Positions 1 to 6,235 of a stretch of DNA of 7,735 nt are shown here, piece by piece. The DNA is from Chloroflexota bacterium (lineage in GTDB: Bacteria > Chloroflexota > UBA5177 > JANWHV01). The stretch covers positions 1 to 7,735 of the forward strand of contig JAICHN010000252.1 in assembly GCA_025924845.1 (NCBI GenBank), written 5' to 3'. The translations under genes were made by a program, and so were the position numbers. A model generated the notes under the pieces. The model had not been told where the DNA came from and did no database searches. It worked only from the letters and a program-made list of their open reading frames with translations. Numbering within the stretch: position 1 is the first letter of the stretch; every line of letters starts with the position of its first letter.

Positions 1-450
1 CCCGCGCAGCCCGTCGGCCAATTCCGCCACTTCCGCCCAGGTAGTGGGCGCCTGCCGGCCGTAGTGCTGCAAAAGATCCTCACGCATGACACTGACGTGA
101 GCCGCTGCATCAATGGCCAATGCCCATTGCCGGCCCGCGAAGAGGTCGCCGGCATTGCTGGGACCAACACTCTCGCGCTCCTGCTCACCAAGCAGTTCGG
201 CGCTCAGGTGATGGTCTAGTGGTTCGAGGATTGAGTGGGAGGCGGCGAATCCAATGAACGGATGATCGATGACCAAGAGGTCGAATTGCTCCGCCAGGCG
301 TTCGAGCGGAAAGTCGGCGAAATCCTGTAGTGAGCGCTTCCGCCAGTCAATGCGCACGTCCGAGTGAGTGGACATGTACGCATCCGCGGTAGCTACGAGG
401 GGATCGTAGCCGCGAGGGTGGTCCCAGGTAATTCCGTGCAGGGTAATCAC
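1..450 (-). CDS. Signal-less family 1 solute-binding-protein homologue, 5' part only (runs off left edge)
   Basis: The first 150 codons are present and the gene continues beyond position 1. The GTG start at 450 is chosen because an AGGAG lies 10 nt upstream and because the protein then begins VITLHGITWDHPRGYDPL, an opening I recognise from proteins annotated as extracellular or carbohydrate ABC solute-binding proteins. Other family-like segments are WRKRSLQDFAD (residues 36-46), DLLVIDHPFIGFA (57-69) and QWALAIDAAAHVSVMREDLL (108-127). The last resembles the segment of MalE-type proteins in which the modelled substrate pocket precedes a short helix. No hydrophobic signal sequence or lipobox precedes the first beta strand, so the product should be cytosolic, which is odd for a transport protein. 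It lies 82 nt downstream of the CoA-transferase gene on the same strand and is probably the last visible member of that operon. Its role is unknown: it may be a cytosolic ligand-binding or enzyme-associated protein rather than a transporter part. Confidence 0.8.
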   Translation of the reverse strand, partial: MITLHGITWDHPRGYDPLVATADAYMSTHSDVRIDWRKRSLQDFADFPLERLAEQFDLLVIDHPFIGFAASHSILEPLDHHLSAELLGEQERESVGPSNAGDLFAGRQWALAIDAAAHVSVMREDLLQHYGRQAPTTWAEVAELADGLRG

Positions 451-532
451 AACCGAGGTGCTCCTCTCGCCAAGCCGTTGAGTGGATAAGGGATCGCCGC
501 GTGGGCGGAGGGAACCGCCACGCCGCATTCGG

Positions 533-1717
533 TCATCCCACCGTGCCCGCTGCCTGCAGTTCCGCGATCTGCTCCTCGCCGCAGCCCACGAAGTCCCTAA
601 GGATTTCGACGCTGTGTTCCCCAAGCCGCGGAGCCGGGCGGGTGATCGCGCCCGGGGTGTCGCCGAACTTCACGGGGATACCGACGCCCCGTACAGTGCC
701 CGCGGTCGGATGATCGTACTGCACAATCATCTCGTTTATCCGCACTTGCGGATCGCGTTCCACGTCGGTGTAGGTGTAGAGTGGCGCGCACCAGATGTCC
801 GCGGGGAGCAACAACGCAAGCCACGCCTCGGTAGTGCGGTGGATAAACACTTGGGCGAGTCGATCGCGAATCTCATCGCGCCCCTCCATGATGTTATTCG
901 AGTCGAACTGCTCGTATCCTTCCAGGCCCAGCAGGCGCGCGAGGACGTCGACCCGAACCATCGCAATCGCTATATAGCCGTCCGCTGTCCGATACAGCCC
1001 GTACGGCGCGCCGACGTAGGGCGAGGCGATACCGCTCGCGCTGCGGATCGGCAAGCCGCCGCCGTTCAGGTACGCCGTCAACTCCTGGGTCTGGAGCGAG
1101 AGCAGTGCGTTGAGCAGACATACGTCGACTCGCTGACCGACCCCGGTACGCTCTCTACTATAGAGCGCGGCAAGGATCCCATAGACTATCTGATGACCTG
1201 CCACCAGATCGGCGACGCCGATCCCGACCGGGGTCGGCGGATCCCCGGCGCGGCCATTCTGCCACGGCAGACTGCTCATCGCCTGGATCAGCAGATCCTG
1301 TCCGGCGCGCGTACTGTACGGACCAACGGGACCAAAGCCGCTGCTCGCACAGTAGATCAGGCGCGGATTGCGCGACCGCAGCAACTCGTAGCCAAGGCCC
1401 AACCGTTCCATCACCCCGGGTCGGAAGTTCTCCAGCACCACATCGGCCCGCGCCAGGATCCGCAGTGCCACCTCAAGCCCGCGCTCGTCTTTCAGGTTGA
1501 GCGTTATGCTGCGCTTGCTCCTATTGAAGCTGAGAAAGGAGATGCTCTCCCCGGCTCGGTAGTCATTGTTCAGGGCGTAATGACGCATCCAATCCCCCGT
1601 GGGAGGCTCGATCTTGATCACGTCCGCCCCGAGGTCGCCCAGGATCTGCGTCGCGAACGGCCCTTGCGCGAGTTGCGAGAAATCCGCGATCACCAGGCCG
1701 GACAATGGCCCGCTCAT
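533..1717 (-). CDS. CaiB/BaiF class III CoA-transferase
   Basis: A complete 394-residue protein, the usual length for class III (formyl-CoA transferase/CaiB/BaiF) enzymes, which move CoA from an acyl-CoA donor to a free carboxylate through a mixed anhydride on an aspartate. The N-terminal family signature is clear: LSGLVIADFSQLAQGPFATQ (residues 5-24) and then LGDLGADVIKIEPPTGD (26-42). FNRSKRSITLNLK (64-76) and ENFRPGVMERLGLGY (96-110) follow. Asp141 in GQDLLIQAMS fits the catalytic aspartate. The small linked C-terminal domain covers roughly residues 220-330. The ATG at 1717 is preferred because it starts just before the first family strand and has AGGAG at 1730-1726, 8 nt upstream. The open frame extends about 96 codons further upstream, but that stretch overlaps the SDR gene and looks non-coding. 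It is 58 nt downstream of the SDR gene. The acid it activates cannot be told from sequence. Confidence 0.93.
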   Translation of the reverse strand: MSGPLSGLVIADFSQLAQGPFATQILGDLGADVIKIEPPTGDWMRHYALNNDYRAGESISFLSFNRSKRSITLNLKDERGLEVALRILARADVVLENFRPGVMERLGLGYELLRSRNPRLIYCASSGFGPVGPYSTRAGQDLLIQAMSSLPWQNGRAGDPPTPVGIGVADLVAGHQIVYGILAALYSRERTGVGQRVDVCLLNALLSLQTQELTAYLNGGGLPIRSASGIASPYVGAPYGLYRTADGYIAIAMVRVDVLARLLGLEGYEQFDSNNIMEGRDEIRDRLAQVFIHRTTEAWLALLLPADIWCAPLYTYTDVERDPQVRINEMIVQYDHPTAGTVRGVGIPVKFGDTPGAITRPAPRLGEHSVEILRDFVGCGEEQIAELQAAGTVG

Positions 1718-1725
1718 TGGTCGCA

Positions 1726-1730
1726 CTCCT
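1726..1730 (-). promoter_or_regulatory. Ribosome binding site of the CoA-transferase gene
   Basis: AGGAG on the minus strand, 8 nt before the ATG at 1717. It decides that start against the much longer open frame reaching 2005. Confidence 0.75.
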
Positions 1731-1775
1731 ATGACGTTTGATGTGTGCATCCGCCGCTCCGACGAATGGAAGCGC

Positions 1776-2555
1776 CTAGAAAAGTGACGCCAGCAGTCCG
1801 CCATCGATGTTGACGCAAGCGCCGGTGATGAACGATGCTTCGTCGCCGGCCAGGAAGAGTACGGGCTTGGCCACCTCATCGGCCCGCCCGACGCGCCCGA
1901 TGGGATGGAGGCGGCCCCATTCGTTGAGCGCCCGCGTCGGGTCATCCGGTGCGAAGGTTCGCGCCGCGTCATCAAGCATGGGCGTGTGGATCGAACCAGG
2001 CGCAACGCAGTTGCAGCGTATGCCCTCTTCCGCGTGATCCAGGGCTACGGTTCGGGTGAAGCTGACAATTCCTGCCTTCGACGCGGCATAGGCCGCCACC
2101 GTTTTCTGCGAGGCAAATGCCTGCGCGGATGCCGTGTTCACGATCGCGCCGCCACCCCGCTTTCGCATCTCCGGGATCACGTACTTACAGGTGAGGAATG
2201 ATGCCGTCAGGTTGGTATTGAGGACCAGACACCAGTCCGTGAGCGACATGTCGACCACCGTACCGTAGCGGGCGATCCCGGCATTGTTGTGCAGAATGTC
2301 GATGCCGCCGAAAGCCCGCACCGTCTCGCCAACCGCACGCTCCACGTCTGTCCCGTCAGTCACGTCACACTGGTGAAATAGGGCCTGTCCGCCCGCCCTG
2401 GTGATCAGGTTGACTGTCTCTCGACCGCCCTCCTTGTTGCTATCGACCACCGCAACCCGTGCCCCCTCCCCAGCGAAGGCGACAGCGCTGGCACGGCCCA
2501 GCCCGTTGGCTGCCCCCGTAACGAGCACCACCTTACCCCGGAACCGCTCCGACAT
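1776..2555 (-). CDS. Classical short-chain dehydrogenase/reductase (SDR), probably NAD-dependent
   Basis: A full-length 259-residue Rossmann-fold oxidoreductase of the classical SDR type, cytosolic. Visible motifs in order: TGAANGLG dinucleotide loop at 13-20; acidic Asp38 at the end of strand beta-2 (VAVVDSN), which favours NAD over NADP; CDVTD at 63-67; NNAG at 90-93; Asn115; Ser143; YAASK with Tyr156 and Lys160; and APGSIHTPM at 185-193. The full Asn-Ser-Tyr-Lys tetrad is therefore present. The C-terminal VNIDGG (248-253) is typical of the family. Its ATG has a purine-rich GTAGGGATAGGG just upstream. It lies between the lactonase (30 nt upstream) and the CoA-transferase (58 nt downstream), so it probably oxidises a hydroxyl or lactol on the same compound. 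SDR sequence alone does not identify the substrate. Confidence 0.94.
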   Translation of the reverse strand: MSERFRGKVVLVTGAANGLGRASAVAFAGEGARVAVVDSNKEGGRETVNLITRAGGQALFHQCDVTDGTDVERAVGETVRAFGGIDILHNNAGIARYGTVVDMSLTDWCLVLNTNLTASFLTCKYVIPEMRKRGGGAIVNTASAQAFASQKTVAAYAASKAGIVSFTRTVALDHAEEGIRCNCVAPGSIHTPMLDDAARTFAPDDPTRALNEWGRLHPIGRVGRADEVAKPVLFLAGDEASFITGACVNIDGGLLASLF

Positions 2556-2585
2556 TGCCCTATCCCTACAGCTATGCTCGCACCC

Positions 2586-3440
2586 TCAATCCAGATCTGG
2601 GTAGGCGAGCGGTTGACCCGCGATAGGCATTGGTCCCTTTGTGAGATGCCAGCGCGAAAGGCTCGCCACGACGAGCGTTCTATGATCAGCACCGCAGAAG
2701 GCGATGTTGGTCGGCGTAGCGAATGTCACGCTTTCCCAGTCCTCGGCCAGTACCCTCAAGTCACCTCCCGGGGTGAGTTGGAAGATCACATCGGGGGTGT
2801 AGCAGGCGATATATAAGTTGCCTTCCACATCGAAGGCCAGCCCATCGGGAACCGCGCGCGGCAGGGTCACCACCGGCAGCGGAGTGCCGACCCGCCCGTC
2901 TTCCTCCAGGACCATCTTTACGACGCTGCCGGTATTCGACAGCACTACAAAGAGTTCCCTCCCATCAGGGCCGAGCGCGAGCCCATTGGGGAACTCGCTT
3001 GCGGTGCTGCTTACCACCTCAGTCTCGCCTGTAGGCCTGACGCGGAACACGCACCCATTATTCTCGTGCCAGCCTCCGGAGTCCGTCACATACAGATTCC
3101 CGGCCTGGTCAAAGACGGCGAAGTTGGGCGTCACCATAGGCCGCCCCGGGGCGCCCGCCGAATAGACGTTCACTTCGCCCCCCGGCGCGATCCGGAGCAC
3201 CGCGTGGCGCGCCTGATCGCAGGCATAGATGCGGCCGGCCGAGTCCAGGCACAGGCCAAGGACGAAGCCGCCTGTGTCGGCAATCCGGCTGTACTCCCCG
3301 TCCAGGCTGATCCGGTAGATCTGGCCGGCCTCTCCGCCGGCGTAGACGTGGCCATCGCGTCCCCACGTCACGCATTCCGGGTGATCCAGCCCATCGACAA
3401 AGGGGGCGAAGGACTCAATCGGCAGCAGCATCTCACTCAC
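2586..3440 (-). CDS. SMP-30/gluconolactonase/LRE family lactonase
   Basis: A 284-residue six-bladed beta-propeller protein of the SMP-30 family, whose members are divalent-metal lactonases acting on aldonolactones and related sugar lactones. Expected metal and substrate residues are in place: Glu22 (HPEC), Asn106 (VTPNFAVF), Asn152 (FPNGLALGPDG) and Asp199 (VPDGLAFDVEGNLY). Repeated blade motifs of the form G-x-(L/I)-Y occur throughout, for example at 30-33, 69-72, 114-117 and 207-210, and the tail GQPLAYPDL (275-283) is the usual family ending. There is no signal peptide, so it should act in the cytosol. The start is GTG at 3440, with GAGGA about 4 nt upstream; an in-frame ATG 9 nt inside (3431) is a possible alternative. 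It is the second gene after the regulator (48 nt gap). Pairing with an SDR suggests the dehydrogenase/lactonase steps of sugar oxidation (inference). Confidence 0.92.
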   Translation of the reverse strand: MSEMLLPIESFAPFVDGLDHPECVTWGRDGHVYAGGEAGQIYRISLDGEYSRIADTGGFVLGLCLDSAGRIYACDQARHAVLRIAPGGEVNVYSAGAPGRPMVTPNFAVFDQAGNLYVTDSGGWHENNGCVFRVRPTGETEVVSSTASEFPNGLALGPDGRELFVVLSNTGSVVKMVLEEDGRVGTPLPVVTLPRAVPDGLAFDVEGNLYIACYTPDVIFQLTPGGDLRVLAEDWESVTFATPTNIAFCGADHRTLVVASLSRWHLTKGPMPIAGQPLAYPDLD

Positions 3441-3488
3441 TCTATCCTCGCTCTCGTAGACATACGACCTCGCGAGTGCTATGCCTCG

Positions 3489-4229
3489 CTAGCGTTCAGA
3501 CGGCTGCCGGCAGCGCGTGACCTGTGCGGCCTGATCCTCGTAGGGCAGGTGCATGATCGCCTCATCGAAATGCTGCGCCATCGCACTGCCGGCCTGGTGC
3601 GGATCACCCAGTTCCAGCGCTTGCACCAGCGCTTCGTGCAGCACCTGGACGCGTTCATATTCGTCGCCCGGCATGCGCCGCCGCATGCCCTCCCGGATAG
3701 TGTCATGGAGTTGTTGGCGGATAGACTCTACCAGGTAGTACACCATCATATTGCGGCTGGCCGAGGCGATACGCAGATGCAGCTCGAGGTCGAGTACGCT
3801 GTATTCCTCTTGATCATTGAGGTGCGTACGCATTTCGCCGAGCAGGCGTCTCATATCCGCCATGTCCTCGTCGGTACGGCGGCGCGCCGCCAGCGTAGCA
3901 CTCTGGATCTCCACTCCACGGCGAAGCTCGAGCAGATCGATGACCGTCTGCGGGTTGAGCTGCACCGCGCGTTGGAAGAAGTCCCGGATCGGGTCGCCAT
4001 TGATCGCCTTTATGAGGGCGCCCCGTCCATTGACGATCTCGACCACACTTTGAGCGGCAAGCATCTTGAGGGCCTCGCGGACGATCGGCCGGCTGACCCC
4101 GTAGTCCGTGCTCAGTTGCATCTCAGAGGGGAGCATGTCCCCGGGCTGTAGTCCCTGGGACGCAATCTTAATCAACAGGTGCTGCGCCACCTGCCCCGCG
4201 AGCGTTTCCCGCCGCAGCGTAACTGCCAT
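3489..4229 (-). CDS. GntR-family transcription regulator, FadR subfamily (FCD domain)
   Basis: A 246-residue regulator with an N-terminal winged helix-turn-helix at about residues 12-73. It includes LQPGDMLPSEMQLSTDYGVS (27-46), RPIVREALKMLAAQSVVE (47-64) and the wing NGRGALI (67-73). An all-helical FCD ligand-binding domain follows from about 95 to 228. The four FCD metal ligands fit Asp147, His151, His198 and His220, so a carboxylate effector bound through a metal is likely. The ATG at 4229 is chosen over the in-frame ATG at 4253. It has a strong GGGGAGGGG site about 3 nt upstream, and the upstream ATG falls inside the predicted -10 box. It heads the minus-strand operon and is divergent from the sugar ABC transporter, the usual position for a local repressor that also controls itself. 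The inducer is probably a sugar acid or related metabolite of this pathway (inference). Confidence 0.94.
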   Translation of the reverse strand: MAVTLRRETLAGQVAQHLLIKIASQGLQPGDMLPSEMQLSTDYGVSRPIVREALKMLAAQSVVEIVNGRGALIKAINGDPIRDFFQRAVQLNPQTVIDLLELRRGVEIQSATLAARRRTDEDMADMRRLLGEMRTHLNDQEEYSVLDLELHLRIASASRNMMVYYLVESIRQQLHDTIREGMRRRMPGDEYERVQVLHEALVQALELGDPHQAGSAMAQHFDEAIMHLPYEDQAAQVTRCRQPSER

Positions 4230-4232
4230 GTA

Positions 4233-4241
4233 CCCCTCCCC
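4233..4241 (-). promoter_or_regulatory. Ribosome binding site of the GntR regulator gene
   Basis: GGGGAGGGG on the minus strand, 3 nt before the ATG at 4229. It supports that ATG rather than the one at 4253. Confidence 0.75.
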
Positions 4242-4251
4242 TATCGGCGCC

Positions 4252-4281
4252 ATCGTAGCATCGCCCCCATTGTCCTGTCAA
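4252..4281 (-). promoter_or_regulatory. Predicted sigma-70-type promoter of the GntR/catabolic operon
   Basis: On the minus strand a perfect TTGACA (-35, 4281-4276) is followed by an 18-nt spacer and TACGAT (-10, 4257-4252, 4 of 6 consensus bases). Transcription would begin near 4245, leaving a leader of about 16 nt that contains the Shine-Dalgarno site. The -35 box is one of three GCTTGACA copies in this region. Confidence 0.6.
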
Positions 4282-4316
4282 GCGGCGATGCAGATAGGCT
4301 GCTTGACAGCTTGACA
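4276..4316. repeat. Three GCTTGACA copies, one inverted and two in tandem
   Basis: GCTTGACA occurs on the minus strand at 4283-4276 and twice head to tail on the plus strand at 4301-4308 and 4309-4316. The first two, with one more matching base, make an inverted repeat CTGTCAAGC / GCTTGACAG with a 17-nt gap. The inverted pair supplies the -35 boxes of both divergent promoters. The third, tandem copy lies in the spacer of the transporter promoter, so it is not needed as a -35 and may be a regulator half-site. Confidence 0.6.
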
Positions 4317-4332
4317 CGGCGCGTGCTAGTAT
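4303..4332 (+). promoter_or_regulatory. Predicted sigma-70-type promoter of the ABC transporter operon
   Basis: Perfect TTGACA (4303-4308), an 18-nt spacer, and TAGTAT (4327-4332, 4 of 6 consensus bases). Initiation would fall near 4339, giving a leader of about 55 nt before the GTG at 4395. The -10 box lies in the middle of a 17-bp palindrome, a repressor-like arrangement. Confidence 0.65.
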
Positions 4333-4337
4333 CACGC
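4321..4337. promoter_or_regulatory. Candidate operator: 17-bp near-perfect palindrome over the -10 box
   Basis: GCGTGCTAGTATCACGC is symmetrical about position 4329, and 7 of 8 base pairs match (only 4326/4332 differ). It covers the whole -10 of the transporter promoter. FadR-subfamily regulators bind short palindromes as dimers, and the regulator gene is adjacent, so this is a likely binding site (inference). Confidence 0.55.
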
Positions 4338-4381
4338 CAGTTTCTTTCGCCAACGGCGCCTCGGCGGGGCATGTGTCAGCT

Positions 4382-4388
4382 GAAGGAG
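4382..4388 (+). promoter_or_regulatory. Ribosome binding site of the first permease gene
   Basis: GAAGGAG lies 6 nt before the GTG at 4395. It decides this start against an in-frame ATG at 4371, which has no good site in front of it. Confidence 0.75.
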
Positions 4389-4394
4389 CAACCA

Positions 4395-5303
4395 GTGCGG
4401 TCAGCCACGCGCGGCACACTTCAGCGTGTACTTCTACCGTACGCGCTTGCCGCTCCGGCCTTCGTCTTGATGCTTGCCATCCTGGTTTACCCGCTGATTC
4501 AGGCGATGGTGGCCAGCTTTTCGGTTGAGGCGAGTCTCTTCCACCCTGCCCACTTTGTCGGCCTTGCCAACTACGAGAACGCCGTAAACGATCCGGTATT
4601 CTTCCGCGCTATAGGCAATACCTTCTACTGGACCATCGGCGTCACGGTTGGCGAGGTGATCCTTGGAATGTATTTCGCGCTCCTATTACACCGGCGATTT
4701 TGGGGTCGAGGTCTCTATCGCGGGCTCATTATGCTGCCATGGCTCATCCCCAGCGTGGTGGGGGCGCTTGGCTGGGCATTCATGTTTAATCCGGATTATG
4801 GATTTATCAACCAGGCCCTGAGCCAGAGCGGGCTTAGCCGCCTGACCCATTCATGGCTCGCCGATCCGACCACGGCAATGCCCGCCGCCATCTTCGTCGG
4901 CTCCTGGAAGGGCTTTGGTTTCTATATGCTTATGCTGCTCGCCGGTCTGCAGAGCATCCCCACTGATCTGTACGAGGCAGGGCGCATTGATGGTGCCGGC
5001 CGTTTGGCCTTGTTCCACCATATCACCCTTCCCGGCCTACGCCCCGTGCTGTTCTCATCGATTCTTTTGGGCATTATCTGGACGGCGAATTACTTTGATG
5101 CCATCTACATTCTGACCGGTGGCGGCCCGGCGCGCTTAACTGAGACGCTCCCCATTTTCGTCTTTGTTACCGCTTTCACCAACTTCAATATCAATGAGGC
5201 TATCGCAGCCTCGAACTTACTGCTGCTGCTGGTGGTTGCCCTTCTGGTCATCTATATCGTCGCCTTTTCAAGGTTTTCCACGGCGGTGGACAGAGGGTTG
5301 TAA
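4395..5303 (+). CDS. Sugar ABC transporter permease, MalF/UgpA type
   Basis: A 302-residue inner-membrane protein of the carbohydrate ABC permease family (binding-protein-dependent inner-membrane component). About six membrane segments are visible: near residues 14-42, 76-98, 108-130, 163-185, 216-236 and 270-292. The cytoplasmic EAA loop that docks on the ATPase is at 194-213 (EAGRIDGAGRLALFHHITLP) and keeps the Glu-Ala...Gly...Leu-Pro pattern. The first periplasmic loop has GLANYENAV (56-64), a common MalF-type feature. The start is GTG at 4395 with a well-placed GAAGGAG. It is the first gene of the plus-strand operon, 38 nt before the partner permease. It lacks the large periplasmic insert of Escherichia coli MalF, so it is closer to UgpA/LacF/MsmF-type proteins. 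The substrate is unknown beyond a sugar or sugar derivative. Confidence 0.93.
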   Translation: MRSATRGTLQRVLLPYALAAPAFVLMLAILVYPLIQAMVASFSVEASLFHPAHFVGLANYENAVNDPVFFRAIGNTFYWTIGVTVGEVILGMYFALLLHRRFWGRGLYRGLIMLPWLIPSVVGALGWAFMFNPDYGFINQALSQSGLSRLTHSWLADPTTAMPAAIFVGSWKGFGFYMLMLLAGLQSIPTDLYEAGRIDGAGRLALFHHITLPGLRPVLFSSILLGIIWTANYFDAIYILTGGGPARLTETLPIFVFVTAFTNFNINEAIAASNLLLLLVVALLVIYIVAFSRFSTAVDRGL

Positions 5304-5330
5304 GTCGTGAACGGCACGCCGGCAAGTTCG

Positions 5331-5334
5331 AGGA
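5331..5334 (+). promoter_or_regulatory. Ribosome binding site of the second permease gene
   Basis: AGGA (within CGAGGAA) lies 7 nt before the ATG at 5342. Confidence 0.6.
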
Positions 5335-5341
5335 ATGTGAC

Positions 5342-6235
5342 ATGACGAGCCTGAGCGGCGCGAAGCATAAGGTTCAGCGGACTGCATGGCCGGGCAACCG
5401 GGCCGCCACGCCTAAAAAAATCGCGTACGGCACGCTGTTCCAGTTGCTGGTGCTATTGTCGGTGGGCGTAGTCCTTATCCCCGTGCTGTGGATCGTGCTC
5501 TCGTCGGTAAAGCCGTATGCCGACATCTTTGCCGTTCCGCCTCGTTTTCTTCCATCGAAGCTTACCTTCGAGAATTTCAGCCAGTCCCTCAGCGCAGCCA
5601 ACTTCCAGCGCTACTTCTTGAATAGCTTCGTGTATGCCGGCGGCGCCGCCGTAATCGACATCGTGCTGGGCGCTCCGGCCGCCTATGCATTGAGCAAATT
5701 CACGTTTGCCGGGCGTCGCGCCCTGGTTCTCTTTGTTCTCGGCACCCAGTTCTTTCCCGCTGCCACCTTGCTCATCCCGCTGTACAAGTTTTGGTCGGCG
5801 GTTCACCTCTACAATACGTACCTATCGCTCATCCTCACCTACGCGGCCTTCACGATGCCGGTGTGCATCTGGCTGCTCATCGGCTTTTTCCGAGGCATCT
5901 CACCCGAAATCGAAGACGCCGCGGCGATTGACGGCTGTTCCGTGCTTGCAACCCTTTTCAGGATCACGCTGCCGCTTACCCGCGCGGGCATTCTCGCCTG
6001 CGCCGTCTATGTATTCATCAGCGTGTGGCAAGATTTTCTCCTGGCCTTGACGTTGACCACGACCGATGACATGCGACCCCTGGGGGTAGGGCTGTATGCC
6101 TTCATCGGGCAGTACGTGACGCAGTGGAATCTGCTCATGGCAGCGTCGGTAGCGGTGGCCCTTCCCGTGCTCGTCCTCTTCTTGGCAGTCCAGCGGTATT
6201 TCATCGAAGGGATCGCGGCGGGGGCAATTAAGTAG
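5342..6235 (+). CDS. Sugar ABC transporter permease, MalG/UgpE type
   Basis: A 297-residue partner permease. A short polar, basic N-terminal tail (about residues 1-28) leads into six hydrophobic segments, near 30-55, 93-117, 126-148, 158-183, 215-238 and 262-284. MalG-type signatures are SSVKPYADIFAVPPRFLP (54-71), followed by LTFENFSQSL (74-83), and NSFVYAGGAAV (94-104), a variant of the NS-hx family pattern. The EAA loop is at 191-211 (EDAAAIDGCS, then LFRITLP), preceded by FFRGISPEI as is usual for this family. It should pair with the upstream permease to form the transmembrane channel for the binding protein encoded next. The start ATG at 5342 has AGGA 7 nt upstream. No ATPase gene follows, so the complex must recruit one from another locus. 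Confidence 0.94.
   Translation: MTSLSGAKHKVQRTAWPGNRAATPKKIAYGTLFQLLVLLSVGVVLIPVLWIVLSSVKPYADIFAVPPRFLPSKLTFENFSQSLSAANFQRYFLNSFVYAGGAAVIDIVLGAPAAYALSKFTFAGRRALVLFVLGTQFFPAATLLIPLYKFWSAVHLYNTYLSLILTYAAFTMPVCIWLLIGFFRGISPEIEDAAAIDGCSVLATLFRITLPLTRAGILACAVYVFISVWQDFLLALTLTTTDDMRPLGVGLYAFIGQYVTQWNLLMAASVAVALPVLVLFLAVQRYFIEGIAAGAIK

Noticed and set aside
482..1741. A 419-codon open frame on the plus strand, opposite the CoA-transferase gene
   Set aside because: It is antisense to a gene with clear family motifs over its whole length. Its translation is rich in Arg, His, Gln and Asp with no recognisable domain, as expected for a GC-rich shadow frame.
1718..2005. N-terminal extension of the CoA-transferase by 96 residues
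   Set aside because: It overlaps the SDR coding region out of frame, lacks family similarity, and a good ribosome site precedes the ATG at 1717.
3066..4151. A 361-codon open frame on the plus strand across the lactonase and regulator genes
   Set aside because: It spans two well-supported genes and their gap on the other strand, has low-complexity charged composition, and no Shine-Dalgarno support.
4230..4253. Upstream ATG giving the GntR regulator eight more residues
   Set aside because: The ATG lies inside the predicted -10 box and lacks a good ribosome site, while the ATG at 4229 has GGGGAGGGG in front of it.
4311..4332. Promoter made of the second TTGACA (4311-4316) and TAGTAT (4327-4332)
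   Set aside because: The spacer is only 10 nt, too short for sigma-70 RNA polymerase. The TTGACA at 4303 gives 18 nt.
4179..4394. N-terminal extension of the first permease upstream of the GTG at 4395
   Set aside because: It would run through the promoter region and into the divergent regulator gene. The GTG at 4395 has GAAGGAG at ideal spacing, directly before the membrane protein's normal N-terminus.
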